A DNA stretch of 64,000 nt from Muribaculaceae bacterium (GTDB taxonomy: Bacteria > Bacteroidota > Bacteroidia > Bacteroidales > Muribaculaceae), in the NCBI GenBank assembly GCA_023663365.1, contig JAMPHP010000001.1:62001-126000 (forward strand), in the 5' to 3' direction. Numbering within the stretch: position 1 is the stretch's first letter; each line of letters begins with the position of its first letter. The position numbers and the translations under genes are program-made. Below the pieces are notes generated by a model. That model did not search any database. It had not been told where the DNA came from and worked only from the letters and a program-made list of their open reading frames with translations. Below are positions 51,996-61,379 of the stretch, piece after piece.

Positions 51996-53303
51996 TCACA
52001 TCCTCACCTTGCTCACCTTCGGGCCTTGGCGGCGGATGAAGATGCCGTCGGCCGGATGTGCCACAGGCAGTCCCTGAAGGTTGAAGTATTCGACAGGCGC
52101 ATCGCTCTCGTCGACCTCAACTTCGGCAATGCCCGAGAAGCTGCGGAAGTCTTCGTGGACTTGGCGCGATAGCGGTGTCTTGCTATCGTTGTTTTCATCG
52201 TAGTTGTAAAAAATCTGCTCTGTCAAGGCTCCGTCCTCGTTGTACGTATTTTCGAACATATAGCAGGTGAAGTTGCGTGTACCATCGGCTTCTATTATTT
52301 CGTAGCTGTTGAGTGTGGCGTTGTCGTGCTCATCGTATTGGTAAGTGTAGGTCACGGTGCGGGTAGCAACTTCCTGTGGTGCGTCTTGCTCGTTGATTAC
52401 ACCGTCGCCGTTAAGGTCGTCGGTAGGTGTGCCTTTGATGTAGGACTGGGTCTCTGTTTTGTCTACATACGACTTTGTTGCTTCATCGGTGCGGTAGATG
52501 CTGTAAGTATCCTTAAGCCCATTCTCGTATTCATACACAAGTGTGCCGTCGTAGTCGTTGGGGTAAGTGCCTGTGAGCTTGGCTGTCAATTCACCTTCGG
52601 AGTAGAGCTTGGCAGAGGCCACGCGGTTGTTTCCCAAGTAGAGAGACGGGGCGACGGTAAGTATCTGGCCGTCGGTGTCATGCCACACGATGTCGCGAAG
52701 GTCGAGTGTCTCTTCTTGCTTCATGGTAAAGACATCGAGCCGGGTTGCTTTCATGGCAGTGATGTTGCCGTCAGGCGCGACGGTAGTCTCGAGGATGCCT
52801 GCGTCGATACAAGGCTCAGAGCTATAGGGCGTCTGATTCACCAGGCGTGTGACCACATTCTGCGCATTACGTGTGATGAGATAGCGGTTGAAGTACGATT
52901 CCGCCCAGCTGCCGTCCTCCCATGAGAAGCTTCGGTAATCGACGGTAAAATTTGGCACAACATCGTCGTAGCGCGACGTGGTGCGAGAGATTGGCGACCA
53001 TGTGGCGCCATTGTCGGAGGAGTTCTCGGAGATGGTTTCGCTTACGAGGTCGGTGCCTTCGTAGTAGTTTGTGGTGACTCGCTTGACATCCATGCTGTTG
53101 CCGGCGTAGCTTGTGGTCTGGCTCGTGTAGTAACCTCTGTCGTTGACGGTGTAGGTGTCACGGTAACTTTCAGTCCACTCGCCTGAGTTCGCATTCCAGC
53201 GATAGAACGTCGTGTTGAGCGGCAGGTAGCGGGTGTCAGATGCCGTGCATGTGAGCATGGCAGCAAGTGCGCAAGCTGCAAGGGTAGTAAATAATTTCTT
53301 CAT
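51996..53303 (-). CDS. Secreted protein with EF-hand-like loop and sorting domain, paralog 2
   Basis: Paralog of the preceding gene: same order of signal peptide (MKKLFTTLAACALAAML), beta-rich repeats of YxYxxDG and WSPISRTTSRYDD type, a single calcium-type loop at 296-307 (DLNGDGVINEQD) and a nearly identical sorting-type C-terminus (DAPVEYFNLQGLPVAHPADG). A Cys at 19 (LTCTAS) could also suggest lipidation, but the sorting domain argues for the T9SS-like route. 435 residues. TTTG-N20-TAGCTTTG lies ~25 bp upstream. Function unknown. Confidence 0.8.
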   Translation of the reverse strand: MKKLFTTLAACALAAMLTCTASDTRYLPLNTTFYRWNANSGEWTESYRDTYTVNDRGYYTSQTTSYAGNSMDVKRVTTNYYEGTDLVSETISENSSDNGATWSPISRTTSRYDDVVPNFTVDYRSFSWEDGSWAESYFNRYLITRNAQNVVTRLVNQTPYSSEPCIDAGILETTVAPDGNITAMKATRLDVFTMKQEETLDLRDIVWHDTDGQILTVAPSLYLGNNRVASAKLYSEGELTAKLTGTYPNDYDGTLVYEYENGLKDTYSIYRTDEATKSYVDKTETQSYIKGTPTDDLNGDGVINEQDAPQEVATRTVTYTYQYDEHDNATLNSYEIIEADGTRNFTCYMFENTYNEDGALTEQIFYNYDENNDSKTPLSRQVHEDFRSFSGIAEVEVDESDAPVEYFNLQGLPVAHPADGIFIRRQGPKVSKVRM

Positions 53304-53328
53304 AGACGGTTTATTACGGTTTATTCCG

Positions 53329-53360
53329 CAAAGCTACGAAAAAATCTGTACTACTGCAAA
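53329..53360 (-). promoter_or_regulatory. Promoter of the 51996 gene
   Basis: Minus-strand TTTG at 53360..53357 (inside the end of recX), 20-bp spacer, TAGCTTTG at 53336..53329. Confidence 0.7.
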
Positions 53361-53824
53361 ATATTCTTTAAAACCTTTGATATGAGCTGCGACTCGAAGC
53401 CACGCGCCAAGGCGAAGCGGAATAGCTTGGTGCGGTTTTCGTAGGATGCGGGCTCTTCGAGCTTCTTGGCTTTAGCCGCGAGGATGCCGTGGAGGGCTTC
53501 GCGGTATTCGTCCTCATCGATTTGGTCGAGAGCTTCATCGATGATGTCGGAGTCGACGTGTCGCTGCCTCAGTGCCATCTCTATCTTTCGCCTGCCCCAG
53601 CGTGCGAAGCGATATTTGTCGCGGGTGAAGGCTACGGCGTAGCGGCTGTCGTCCACGAAGCGGCGGCGCAGCAGCGAGCGCATGATGGTGTCGGCATCGC
53701 GCTCGCCTATCTGCCATGTGCGGAGTTTGCGGCGCAGCTCCCACTCGCATTGCTCCGAGCGGGCGCACAGCTCTTCGAGGCGGATGAGGGCGGCCTCGGG
53801 GCGCATGGGTTTTCTTGAAATCAC
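53351..53824 (-). CDS. recX: Regulatory protein RecX
   Basis: Three-helix-repeat protein that modulates RecA filaments. Recognised by LEELCARSEQCEWELRRKLRTW (first repeat), IMRSLLRRRFVDDSRYAVAFTRDKYRFARWGRRKIEMALRQRHV (second) and the third repeat with LFRFALARGFESQLISKVL. 157 residues, usual size. It overlaps prmC by 4 bp; recA is not in the window. Part of the obgE-prmC-recX operon. Confidence 0.93.
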   Translation of the reverse strand: MISRKPMRPEAALIRLEELCARSEQCEWELRRKLRTWQIGERDADTIMRSLLRRRFVDDSRYAVAFTRDKYRFARWGRRKIEMALRQRHVDSDIIDEALDQIDEDEYREALHGILAAKAKKLEEPASYENRTKLFRFALARGFESQLISKVLKNILQ

Positions 53825-54678
53825 GGTCGTAGGGCTATTGCGAAGCGGTACTTTCCGCGGTAGTCGCGCTGCACATCGATGTCGGAGTAGCCTTCGGCCT
53901 CGAGCAGGCCGCGCATCTCCTTGGGGAAGCGCTCGTTGATTTCAAAGAATAGCCTGCCGCCTGAGCGAAGTGCCCCCATGGTGTAGCGTGCTATGGCACG
54001 GTAGAAGAGAAGAGGGTCGTCGTCGGGCACGAAGAGCGCCTGCGCAGGCTCGTAGTCGAGCACGCGGGCGTCCATCTCGGCACGCTCCGAGGCGCAGATG
54101 TAGGGCGGATTGCTCACCACGATGTCGAATGTCGGAGCCGACGGCACCGCGGTCTTGAGGATATCGCACTGTGTGAAGGCGACTTTCGCGCCGAGCTTCC
54201 GCGCATTGCCTTCGGCCACGCTGAGGGCCGCTGCGCTGATGTCCACGGCCTCGACCGATGCAAAGGGCAGCGCCCGCGCCAGTGAGATAGCTATGCAGCC
54301 TGAGCCGGTGCCTACGTCGAGCACATGGAGGTCGCTGCGCCCGGCGTAGAGGCCCGTGATGAGGTCGACCAGCCCGGCTGTCTCCGGGCGGGGGATGAGC
54401 ACGGAGCTGTCGACAGCGTAGTCGTTGCCCATAAAGTGTGCCGACCCTACGGCATACTGCACGGGCTCGCCGGAGGCCACCTTCGCCACCACGGCATCGA
54501 TGCGCTCCTGCATGAAGTCGGTGATGGAGCGGTCGCCGTTGACGAAGAGGTACTTGCGGTCGTAGCCCGCCACATCCTCGAAGATTATGCGGGCAGCGCT
54601 CTCGCCCTCGGCATCGGAGCCCAATGCGCGGGCGAGAGCTGCTGATGTGCTGCGGAAACTTTCGGCTACGGTGCTCAT
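53821..54678 (-). CDS. prmC: Release factor glutamine N5-methyltransferase
   Basis: Methylates the Gln of the GGQ motif of RF1 and RF2. N-terminal helical domain (1-~85), then the SAM fold with [44 protein letters not shown] and the catalytic NPPY in [13 protein letters not shown]. 285 residues. Overlaps obgE and recX by 4 bp on each side. Confidence 0.96.
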   Translation of the reverse strand: MSTVAESFRSTSAALARALGSDAEGESAARIIFEDVAGYDRKYLFVNGDRSITDFMQERIDAVVAKVASGEPVQYAVGSAHFMGNDYAVDSSVLIPRPETAGLVDLITGLYAGRSDLHVLDVGTGSGCIAISLARALPFASVEAVDISAAALSVAEGNARKLGAKVAFTQCDILKTAVPSAPTFDIVVSNPPYICASERAEMDARVLDYEPAQALFVPDDDPLLFYRAIARYTMGALRSGGRLFFEINERFPKEMRGLLEAEGYSDIDVQRDYRGKYRFAIALRP

Positions 54679-55979
54679 TGGCGGTCGTCGTTGATGGCCT
54701 CGTAGCGGAAGGCATCGTCGTCGTTGTAGCCTTCGTCGTCGTTGTCGTCGTTGTCGTCAGACATGTCGGACATGTCGGACGAGTCTGTGGCTTCGTCGTA
54801 GTCGGCGTCGTCCCAGTCGATGTCGTCGCCCCAGGCCTCGGGGCTTATGCTGCGGAGGTCTTCGGCTTCCTGCTCAGCCTCGTCGTCGGTGGGCTGGTAC
54901 TCGAAGATGAAGTTGTCTTCCTCGCTCACGCGGTGATGGCCGTCGAGCGGTCGGTGGATGATGTCGGGAGCGTCGATGCGGTTGTTCTCATCGGTGATGG
55001 CACGCCAGAGCACATCCTTGAGCTCGGTGATGCCGTAGCCCGTGACGGCCGAGATAAATACGTGAGGCACCCCTTCGGGCAGCGTGCGGGCAATCTCCTC
55101 GCGCAGCTCGTCGTCGAGCATGTCGCTCTTGGAGATGGCGAGCACGCGCTGCTTGCTGTCGAGCTGCGGGTTGAACTTGCGCAGCTCCTCGAGCAGGATT
55201 TCATATTCGCGCTTGATGTCGTCGGCATCGGCGGGCACCATGAACAGCAGCACGGCGTTGCGCTCGATGTGGCGCAGGAAGCGCAGACCGAGACCTTTGC
55301 CTTCGCTGGCGCCCTCGATGATGCCGGGGATGTCGGCCATCACGAAGGAGCGGTTGTCGCGGTACGACACGATGCCCAGCTGGGGCTCCATCGTGGTGAA
55401 AGGATAGTCGGCGATTTTTGGCTCGGCAGCCGAAACGGCGGAGAGCAGTGTGGACTTGCCGGCGTTGGGGAAGCCCACCAGGCCTACGTCGGCGAGCATC
55501 TTCAGCTCGAGAATCACCGAGCGCTCTATGGCAGGCTCACCGGGCTGTGCATAGCGTGGGGTGCGGTTTGTGGCTGTGGCGAAGTGCCAGTTGCCGAGGC
55601 CTCCGCGTCCGCCCTTGAGGAGCTTCACTTCCTGTCCGTCGTCGGTGACTTCGGTGAGGTATTCGCCCGTCTCGGCATCGAAAACCACCGTGCCGCAGGG
55701 CACGTCGACAATCACATCGTCGCCGTCCTTGCCGAAGCTGCGTCCGCCCGAGCCGCTCTCGCCGTTTCCGGCGAAGATGTGGCGGCGGTATTTCAAAGGA
55801 AGAAGCGTCCACATGTTGCGGTTGCCGCGAAGGATGATGTGGCCGCCACGACCTCCGTCGCCGCCGTCGGGGCCGCCTTTGGGTACATATTTGGCACGAT
55901 AGAAATGGCGCGAGCCGGCGCCGCCTTTGCCTGAGCGGCAGAGGATTTTCACGTAATCTATAAAGTTGGATTCAGCCAT
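54675..55979 (-). CDS. obgE: GTPase Obg
   Basis: Ribosome-associated GTPase of 50S assembly and stress control. The N-terminal glycine-rich Obg fold (1-158: [34 protein letters not shown]) precedes the G domain with [11 protein letters not shown] (P-loop), [26 protein letters not shown] and SKSDMLD. The C-terminus is an unusually long acidic tail (~385-434) of Asp, Ser, Met and Asn. 434 residues. First gene of obgE-prmC-recX. Confidence 0.97.
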   Translation of the reverse strand: MAESNFIDYVKILCRSGKGGAGSRHFYRAKYVPKGGPDGGDGGRGGHIILRGNRNMWTLLPLKYRRHIFAGNGESGSGGRSFGKDGDDVIVDVPCGTVVFDAETGEYLTEVTDDGQEVKLLKGGRGGLGNWHFATATNRTPRYAQPGEPAIERSVILELKMLADVGLVGFPNAGKSTLLSAVSAAEPKIADYPFTTMEPQLGIVSYRDNRSFVMADIPGIIEGASEGKGLGLRFLRHIERNAVLLFMVPADADDIKREYEILLEELRKFNPQLDSKQRVLAISKSDMLDDELREEIARTLPEGVPHVFISAVTGYGITELKDVLWRAITDENNRIDAPDIIHRPLDGHHRVSEEDNFIFEYQPTDDEAEQEAEDLRSISPEAWGDDIDWDDADYDEATDSSDMSDMSDDNDDNDDEGYNDDDAFRYEAINDDRQ

Positions 55980-56022
55980 GATTTTTCGTATGTTAGTTAT
56001 TGATAAAAACGCCCCGTGCGGC

Positions 56023-57093
56023 TCAACTGTTCATTGCATTGTGGTGCCGCATGAGCTCTCCGGCCTGGCGGAAGTCCACGGGCGAGCCCACATCGATCCA
56101 GGTGCCTTTGATAGGGTAGTAAGTCACCTTCCGGCCGGCGGCGATGGCGCGGTCGATAAGGTCGGTGGCATCGCAGCGCTCGCCTTTCACCAGGGTAGCC
56201 AGCAGTGCGTTGGAGAAGATATATATGCCGGCATTGGCGTAGTAGGAGTAGGCGGGTTTCTCCTCTATGCCAGTCACCGCGTCGGGGTCGTCGGGGTCGA
56301 GGGTGAGGATGGCGTAGGGCACCGACACCTGATAGGGCACCACGGCGATGGTGGCGTCGGCACTGCGGCTGCGGTGAAGCAAATACATCTCCTCGAATGA
56401 GATAGTGGTGAGCAGGTCGGAGTTCATCACCAGTGTGCAACCATTGGGCTCGCCGCTATCGAGCAGCGCCACCGCACCTATTGTGCCAAGGGGCACATCC
56501 TCGCGCACAGTGCGCACCTGCACTCCTGCCACGGGACGGCTGAAGTGCTCGTCGATTTTCTCGGCCAGATAGCGCGTGGTCACGGTGATGTCGGTGATGC
56601 CGCAGGCGGCAAGAGCCTCCACATTGTAGTCGATGATGGCCTTGCCCTCGATCTCCAACAGTGGCTTGGGGGTGGTGAGGGTGGCAGGGCGCAGCCGCTC
56701 ACCCTTGCCTCCGGCCATGAGCACGGCACGCATGGGCAGCACGGTGTGGCTGGAGGTGAGGTCGATGATGTGGTGCAGACGGCCTTCGGGGTCGAGCACG
56801 GGCACGAGCGAGATGCCTGCCGAGCGGTAGTCGCGAAGAGCGGCCACGTCGATGTTGCCGAGCTCCACACTGCGGAAGGCCGTGTGCGCAGCCTCTATCA
56901 CGGGGCTGTCGAGACCCTTGCCTGCAAGCAGGGCGCGGCGCACATCGCCATCGGTGAGAGTGCCCGCAAGGTGGCCGTCGCCATCGGTCACAAAGAGCGT
57001 CATGGCTCCGCCCGAGAGAGCGTTGAGCCGCGCCAGAGCTTCGAGCAGGGGTGTTTCGCCTGCAATTGTTATATTATCAATATCGATTTTCAT
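56023..57093 (-). CDS. CBS-domain nucleotidyltransferase (PtmE/sugar-phosphate guanylyltransferase-like)
   Basis: Two CBS motifs (1-~115: [48 protein letters not shown]) precede a sugar-nucleotidyltransferase domain with [32 protein letters not shown] and [19 protein letters not shown]. In Campylobacter the protein with this layout, PtmE, activates GlcN-1-P with GTP at the start of the legionaminate route. That match and the neighbours suggest the same here, but nucleotide and sugar are inferred. ATG at 57093 overlaps neuA by 4 bp; the longer open frame is a frame-shifted reading of neuA. 356 residues. Confidence 0.85.
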   Translation of the reverse strand: MKIDIDNITIAGETPLLEALARLNALSGGAMTLFVTDGDGHLAGTLTDGDVRRALLAGKGLDSPVIEAAHTAFRSVELGNIDVAALRDYRSAGISLVPVLDPEGRLHHIIDLTSSHTVLPMRAVLMAGGKGERLRPATLTTPKPLLEIEGKAIIDYNVEALAACGITDITVTTRYLAEKIDEHFSRPVAGVQVRTVREDVPLGTIGAVALLDSGEPNGCTLVMNSDLLTTISFEEMYLLHRSRSADATIAVVPYQVSVPYAILTLDPDDPDAVTGIEEKPAYSYYANAGIYIFSNALLATLVKGERCDATDLIDRAIAAGRKVTYYPIKGTWIDVGSPVDFRQAGELMRHHNAMNS

Positions 57094-57785
57094 CCTTGAA
57101 ATTTTTTCATCTTTTCTTCGGCACGCTCCCAGTCGGCGGGTGTGTCGAGGTCGATGCTCCGCTCTGCGGGCATGAAGAAAGGTATGCGCCGCGGGAACGC
57201 GCCCAGCGACATAGCCCGTAAGGACTGCGGATTGATCACATACACGGCTCCGTTCTGCTCGTAGACAGGCGGGCAGTCCTGGCGGCGGGTGTAGAGGCCG
57301 TCGCCCTTGCACACCTGCATATAGCCCTCGGCGCTTACCTCGAACATATTATAGTACGGGTTCGCCGCCGCCGGAGCCAGCGATGTCACCATGTCGCACC
57401 CGGGGGTATACAGCTCCTCGGCACCGGCAAGGTCGGCAGCGGTGCGCATCGGCGAGGTGGGCTGCAGGAGCACCACGCAGTCGTAGGCTATGCCGCGGCT
57501 GTCTGCCCAGTCCATCACATCGAGCATCACCTCGCGGCTGCCTACCGTGTCGCCTCCAAGAGCGGCGGGGCGCATATAGTCGACCGTCAGACCAAGGCTG
57601 CGGGCAGTGTCGGCAATCTCGGCATCGTCGGTCGAAAGCACCACCGTGCCGCCGGTGCGCGCGGCATCGGTCAGAGCCACATCAACGGTGTAGGCGATGA
57701 GAGGGCGGCCGCCCAGCAGCCGTATGTTCTTGCGGGGTATGCCCTTGCTGCCCCCGCGCGCAGGGATTATATAAAGCGGTTTCAT
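57090..57785 (-). CDS. neuA: CMP-nonulosonate (sialate/legionaminate) cytidylyltransferase
   Basis: Activates a nine-carbon acid sugar as the CMP derivative. IIPARGGSKGIPRKNIRLLGGRPLIAYTV at the N-terminus is the family nucleotide-binding signature; STDDAEIADTA, LLQPTSPMRTA, QNGAVYVIN and RSIDLDTPADWERAE follow. 231 residues. Whether the sugar is sialic, legionaminic or another nonulosonate cannot be told; the PtmE-like neighbour points to legionaminate. Overlaps both neighbours by 4 bp. Confidence 0.92.
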   Translation of the reverse strand: MKPLYIIPARGGSKGIPRKNIRLLGGRPLIAYTVDVALTDAARTGGTVVLSTDDAEIADTARSLGLTVDYMRPAALGGDTVGSREVMLDVMDWADSRGIAYDCVVLLQPTSPMRTAADLAGAEELYTPGCDMVTSLAPAAANPYYNMFEVSAEGYMQVCKGDGLYTRRQDCPPVYEQNGAVYVINPQSLRAMSLGAFPRRIPFFMPAERSIDLDTPADWERAEEKMKKFQG

Positions 57786-58963
57786 TGAAGTGTGTCGTAA
57801 AATCGTTTTGGCCCGGCCGGAAGAGAGTCGAGAAAGCGTGTCAGAGCCTCAGCCATGCGGCCGGGAGTGTCGGGCCGGAAATACGGATTTTCTCGCCTGC
57901 CGGCAAGCTCCTGCATAGCGGGCGAAAGGGCGCGGGCTATGGCTTGGCGTATGGAGTCGGTGTCGGGTTCGCAGTGTATCACCGAAGGAGCGGCTATGCG
58001 CCCGCGCTGGCGAATGCCTATGTCGACCGTCGGCACGCCCGCTGAGGGAGCCTCGACAATGCCGCTCGATGAATTGCCGATTACCATCGAGGCGAGCCTC
58101 AGCAGCGACTGGTAGCGCAGCATACCGAGCGACTGCACCAAGCGCACACGCTCGGGGTGAGCGGCGGCATAAGCCTGCAGCTCGGCTATAATCCCGCTGC
58201 TGTGGGCGTCGTTGTTGGGAAAAGTAATCACGGAGCGCATCTCGGGGAAAGCATCGAGCGCGCGAAGCATACTGCGCACGCGCTCTGCCGGCGAGGCGCC
58301 GTGGTCGTTGGTGGCCGGGTGGTAAGTAATCAGCGCCAAGGGTGCGCCCTCGAGCTCCATGCCGAGGAATTGGCTGAGCTCATCGGCGCTGAGCACAGCA
58401 GTGTTCAAGGCATTCCACACACCGATGGCACCGGTGTTGAGCACTGCCTCGGGCTGCTCGCCCATCTGAATCACACGGCGGCGGTAAGGTTCGGTGGCCG
58501 TCAGATGAAGCGAGGCCAGCTTTGTGATGGCATGGCGGAAAGAGTCGTCGTTGGCACCCTCCGAAATTTCGCCACCCGCGATATGCACTATAGGGATATG
58601 CATCACCGCAGCTGCCGAAGCCACGGCAAGCATCTCGTAGCGGTCGCCAAGGAGCACCACGGCGTCGGGGTGCAGGCGGTTGAAAGCATCGGCCATGCCG
58701 TCGAGGCAAAGACTCATGGCACGCACGCGCGAAGCCTCGTCATCGCCGTCCACATCCATGTGCACGCGGGCATCGACATCGAAGCCCGCATCAATAATCT
58801 CGTTCACCGTCATGCCATAGCGCTCCATCAGGTGCATGTTGGCGACCACAATCTGCACGTGCACGCCGGGCACATGGCGCATAGCCTCGGCCAGCGGCTG
58901 AAGCAGGCCCCAGTCGGCACGCGTAGTGCTCACGAAGCAAAGTTTTTTTTCTCTCTCGCTCAT
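57782..58963 (-). CDS. neuC: Hydrolysing UDP/GDP-sugar 2-epimerase (NeuC/LegG family)
   Basis: Converts a nucleotide-activated GlcNAc-type sugar to the ManNAc-type sugar with loss of nucleotide, first step towards nonulosonic acids. GT-B fold with CFVSTTRADWGLLQPL, LLGDRYEMLAVASAA, IPIVHIAGGEISEGANDDSFRHAITKLASLH, TYHPATNDHG, and the nucleotide site GNSSSGIVEAPSAGVPTVDIG. 393 residues from the ATG at 58963. First gene of the three-gene operon; its -7 box ends only 6 bp from the ATG, so the message is nearly leaderless. Confidence 0.92.
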   Translation of the reverse strand: MSEREKKLCFVSTTRADWGLLQPLAEAMRHVPGVHVQIVVANMHLMERYGMTVNEIIDAGFDVDARVHMDVDGDDEASRVRAMSLCLDGMADAFNRLHPDAVVLLGDRYEMLAVASAAAVMHIPIVHIAGGEISEGANDDSFRHAITKLASLHLTATEPYRRRVIQMGEQPEAVLNTGAIGVWNALNTAVLSADELSQFLGMELEGAPLALITYHPATNDHGASPAERVRSMLRALDAFPEMRSVITFPNNDAHSSGIIAELQAYAAAHPERVRLVQSLGMLRYQSLLRLASMVIGNSSSGIVEAPSAGVPTVDIGIRQRGRIAAPSVIHCEPDTDSIRQAIARALSPAMQELAGRRENPYFRPDTPGRMAEALTRFLDSLPAGPKRFYDTLQ

Positions 58964-58969
58964 AATCTG

Positions 58970-59001
58970 CAAAAATACGAATAAGTCGAGAGCCAAGCAA
59001 A
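58970..59001 (-). promoter_or_regulatory. Promoter of the nonulosonate operon, built on the 22-bp repeat
   Basis: Minus-strand TTTG at 59001..58998, 20-bp spacer, TATTTTTG at 58977..58970. The -33 box and most of the spacer are the 22-bp repeat also found at 3..24. Just upstream, GCCAAGC and GCTTGGC can pair. Confidence 0.8.
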
Positions 59002-59002
59002 T
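58981..59002. repeat. 22-bp dispersed repeat, copy 2
   Basis: Exact copy of 3..24, same orientation, embedded in the promoter of the operon to its left. Confidence 0.75.
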
Positions 59003-59046
59003 TTATTTAGCTTGGCGCCCGGCTCGGGCACCTTAAAGACCTTAAT

Positions 59047-59085
59047 AAAAAAAGACGGTGCGGGTCATCACGACAAGCACCGTCT
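59047..59085 (-). terminator. Terminator of the methylmalonyl-CoA mutase operon
   Basis: 9-bp stem (AGACGGTGC with GCACCGTCT, 59053..59085) followed on the minus strand by seven T. A second perfect 10-bp hairpin lies upstream on that strand at 59094..59129 (GAGCCCTCCG). Confidence 0.85.
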
Positions 59086-59154
59086 CGGGATGTGAGCCCT
59101 CCGTTTTGCGGATGGGAGTCGGAGGGCTCGGGGGGGGAATGTATCTTTTTAATT

Positions 59155-59224
59155 TATGAGGTACGAGTTAGGAGTTATGAGTTTTTTTGCAGTGCAACTC
59201 TTATCTTATAACTCTTAACTCATA
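59155..59224. repeat. Imperfect 29-bp inverted repeat with heptad units
   Basis: 59155..59183 and 59196..59224 are inverted copies at 23 of 29 positions. The left arm runs as near-repeats of seven bases (GAGGTAC, GAGTTAG, GAGTTAT). It lies 10 bp past the stop of the mutase large subunit. Confidence 0.6.
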
Positions 59225-59234
59225 TCTTGAAAAC

Positions 59235-61379
59235 TTATTCTTCGCTGAGAATCTCAAGCATCTTGATGGCCGACAGGGGTATGCGGGTGCCGGGGCCGAA
59301 GATTGCAGCTACGCCGGCTTTGTAGAGGAAGTCGTAGTCCTGTGCGGGGATTACACCACCGGCAGTGACGAGGATGTCCTCACGACCGAGCTTGCGGAGC
59401 TCTTCGATTACCTGGGGGATGAGCGTCTTGTGACCTGCTGCGAGCGACGACACACCGAGGATGTGAACGTCGTTCTCCACCGCCTGACGGGCTGCTTCTG
59501 CGGGGGTCTGGAAGAGGGGACCCATGTCGACGTCGAAACCGCAGTCGGCATAGCCTGTCGCTACAACCTTTGCGCCGCGGTCGTGGCCGTCCTGGCCCAT
59601 CTTGGCAATCATGATACGGGGCTGGCGACCTTCGCGCTTGGCGAACTCCTCGCACATCTGCTGTGCGCGGACGAAGTCGGGATCTTGCTTTGTTTCGCTT
59701 GAGTACACGCCTGAGATAGTTCTGATTACTGCTTTATAGCGGCCTACGACTTCTTCGCAGGCATCGGAAATTTCGCCGAGGGTGGCACGGAGGCCGGCGG
59801 CCTTCACGGCGAGGTCAAGGAGGTTGCCTTCCTTGGTGCGGACGCACTCTGTGATGGCTGCGAGGGCTTCTTTCACCTTGGCTTCGTCGCGGTGAGCCTT
59901 CACGTCGTTGAGGCGCTCGATCTGCTCGCGGCGCACTTCGGTATTGTCGATCTCGAGGATGTCGATGGGGTCTTCATGCTCGAGGCGGTATTTGTTGATA
60001 CCTACGATTGTCTGACGGCCGGAGTCGATGCGGGCCTGAGTGCGGGCCGAGGCTTCTTCGATGCGGAGCTTGGGCAGACCGGTCTCGATGGCTTTTGCCA
60101 TGCCGCCGAGCTTCTCGATTTCCTGGATGTGCTCCCATGCGCGGTGTGCGATTTCGTTGGTGAGCGCTTCCACGTAGTACGAGCCGCCCCAGGGGTCGAT
60201 GGCGCGTGTCACCTGAGTCTCTTCCTGGATGTAGATCTGAGTGTTTCGGGCGATGCGTGCCGAGAAGTCGGTGGGGAGTGCGATGGCTTCGTCGAGAGCG
60301 TTGGTGTGGAGGCTCTGGGTGTGGCCGAGGGCGGCGCCCATGGCCTCGATGCAGGTGCGGCCTACGTTGTTGAAGGGGTCCTGCTCGGTGAGCGACCAGC
60401 CCGAGGTCTGCGAGTGGGTGCGGAGGGCGAGCGATTTGGGGTTCTTGGGGTTGAACTGCTTCACGATCTTAGCCCAGAGCATACGTGCTGCACGCATCTT
60501 GGCCACTTCCATGAAGTAGTTCATGCCGATAGCCCAGAAGAAGGACAGGCGGGGCGCGAAGGCGTCGATGTCCATGCCTGCGTTGACACCTGCGCGGAGG
60601 TACTCGAGGCCGTCGGCGAGTGTGTATGCGAGCTCGATGTCGCAAGTAGCACCTGCTTCCTGCATGTGGTAGCCGGAGATTGAGATGCTGTTGAACTTGG
60701 GCATGTTCTGCGAAGTGTACTCGAAGATGTCGGCGATAATGCGCATCGAGAATTCAGGCGGGTAGATGTAGGTGTTGCGCACCATGAATTCCTTGAGAAT
60801 GTCGTTCTGGATTGTGCCGGCCATCTCTTCGAGCTTGGCACCCTGCTCAAGGCCTGCGTTGATGTAGAAGGCGAGCACGGGGAGCACGGCGCCGTTCATG
60901 GTCATGGACACCGACATCTTGTTGAGGGGGATGCCGTCGAAGAGCACTTTCATGTCGTCGAGCGAGCAGATCGACACACCGGCCTTGCCAACGTCGCCGA
61001 CGACGCGCTCATGGTCGGCATCGTAGCCGCGGTGTGTGGCGAGGTCAAATGCCACCGAAAGACCTTTCTGACCCGACGCGAGGTTGCGGCGGTAGAAGGC
61101 GTTCGACTCGGCGGCTGTCGAGAAGCCTGCATACTGGCGGATGGTCCAGGGGCGCAGGGGGTACATGGCGCTGTACGGGCCACGGAGGAAGGGAGGTATA
61201 CCCGACATGAAGTTGAGGTGCTCGAGGCCCTCGAGGTCGGATTTTGTGTAGACGGGTTTTACGGGAATAAGTTCGGGAGTGGTCCAGTCTTCGACTGCTG
61301 CTGCAGCGGGCCGGGCACCGCATGTCCCTGCCGTAATGTCGATATTTTTAAAATCGGGTTTCATAGTAAGCTGAGACAT
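59235..61379 (-). CDS. mutB: Methylmalonyl-CoA mutase, large (catalytic) subunit
   Basis: Adenosylcobalamin enzyme interconverting succinyl-CoA and (R)-methylmalonyl-CoA, used for propionate formation in Bacteroidales. N-terminal TIM barrel with the substrate region [31 protein letters not shown] and [10 protein letters not shown]; the C-terminal B12 domain (from ~580) has [33 protein letters not shown], with the Co-ligating His in DGHDRG, then [15 protein letters not shown]. 714 residues. The ATG at 61379 abuts the small-subunit stop; an ATG five codons on (61364) may be the true start. Epimerase and decarboxylase genes are not in the window. Confidence 0.97.
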   Translation of the reverse strand: MSQLTMKPDFKNIDITAGTCGARPAAAAVEDWTTPELIPVKPVYTKSDLEGLEHLNFMSGIPPFLRGPYSAMYPLRPWTIRQYAGFSTAAESNAFYRRNLASGQKGLSVAFDLATHRGYDADHERVVGDVGKAGVSICSLDDMKVLFDGIPLNKMSVSMTMNGAVLPVLAFYINAGLEQGAKLEEMAGTIQNDILKEFMVRNTYIYPPEFSMRIIADIFEYTSQNMPKFNSISISGYHMQEAGATCDIELAYTLADGLEYLRAGVNAGMDIDAFAPRLSFFWAIGMNYFMEVAKMRAARMLWAKIVKQFNPKNPKSLALRTHSQTSGWSLTEQDPFNNVGRTCIEAMGAALGHTQSLHTNALDEAIALPTDFSARIARNTQIYIQEETQVTRAIDPWGGSYYVEALTNEIAHRAWEHIQEIEKLGGMAKAIETGLPKLRIEEASARTQARIDSGRQTIVGINKYRLEHEDPIDILEIDNTEVRREQIERLNDVKAHRDEAKVKEALAAITECVRTKEGNLLDLAVKAAGLRATLGEISDACEEVVGRYKAVIRTISGVYSSETKQDPDFVRAQQMCEEFAKREGRQPRIMIAKMGQDGHDRGAKVVATGYADCGFDVDMGPLFQTPAEAARQAVENDVHILGVSSLAAGHKTLIPQVIEELRKLGREDILVTAGGVIPAQDYDFLYKAGVAAIFGPGTRIPLSAIKMLEILSEE

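Noticed and set aside
56023..57312. Longer form of the CBS nucleotidyltransferase starting at 57312
   Set aside because: The extra 73 codons are a frame-shifted reading of neuA; the start at 57093 overlaps neuA by 4 bp in the operon pattern.
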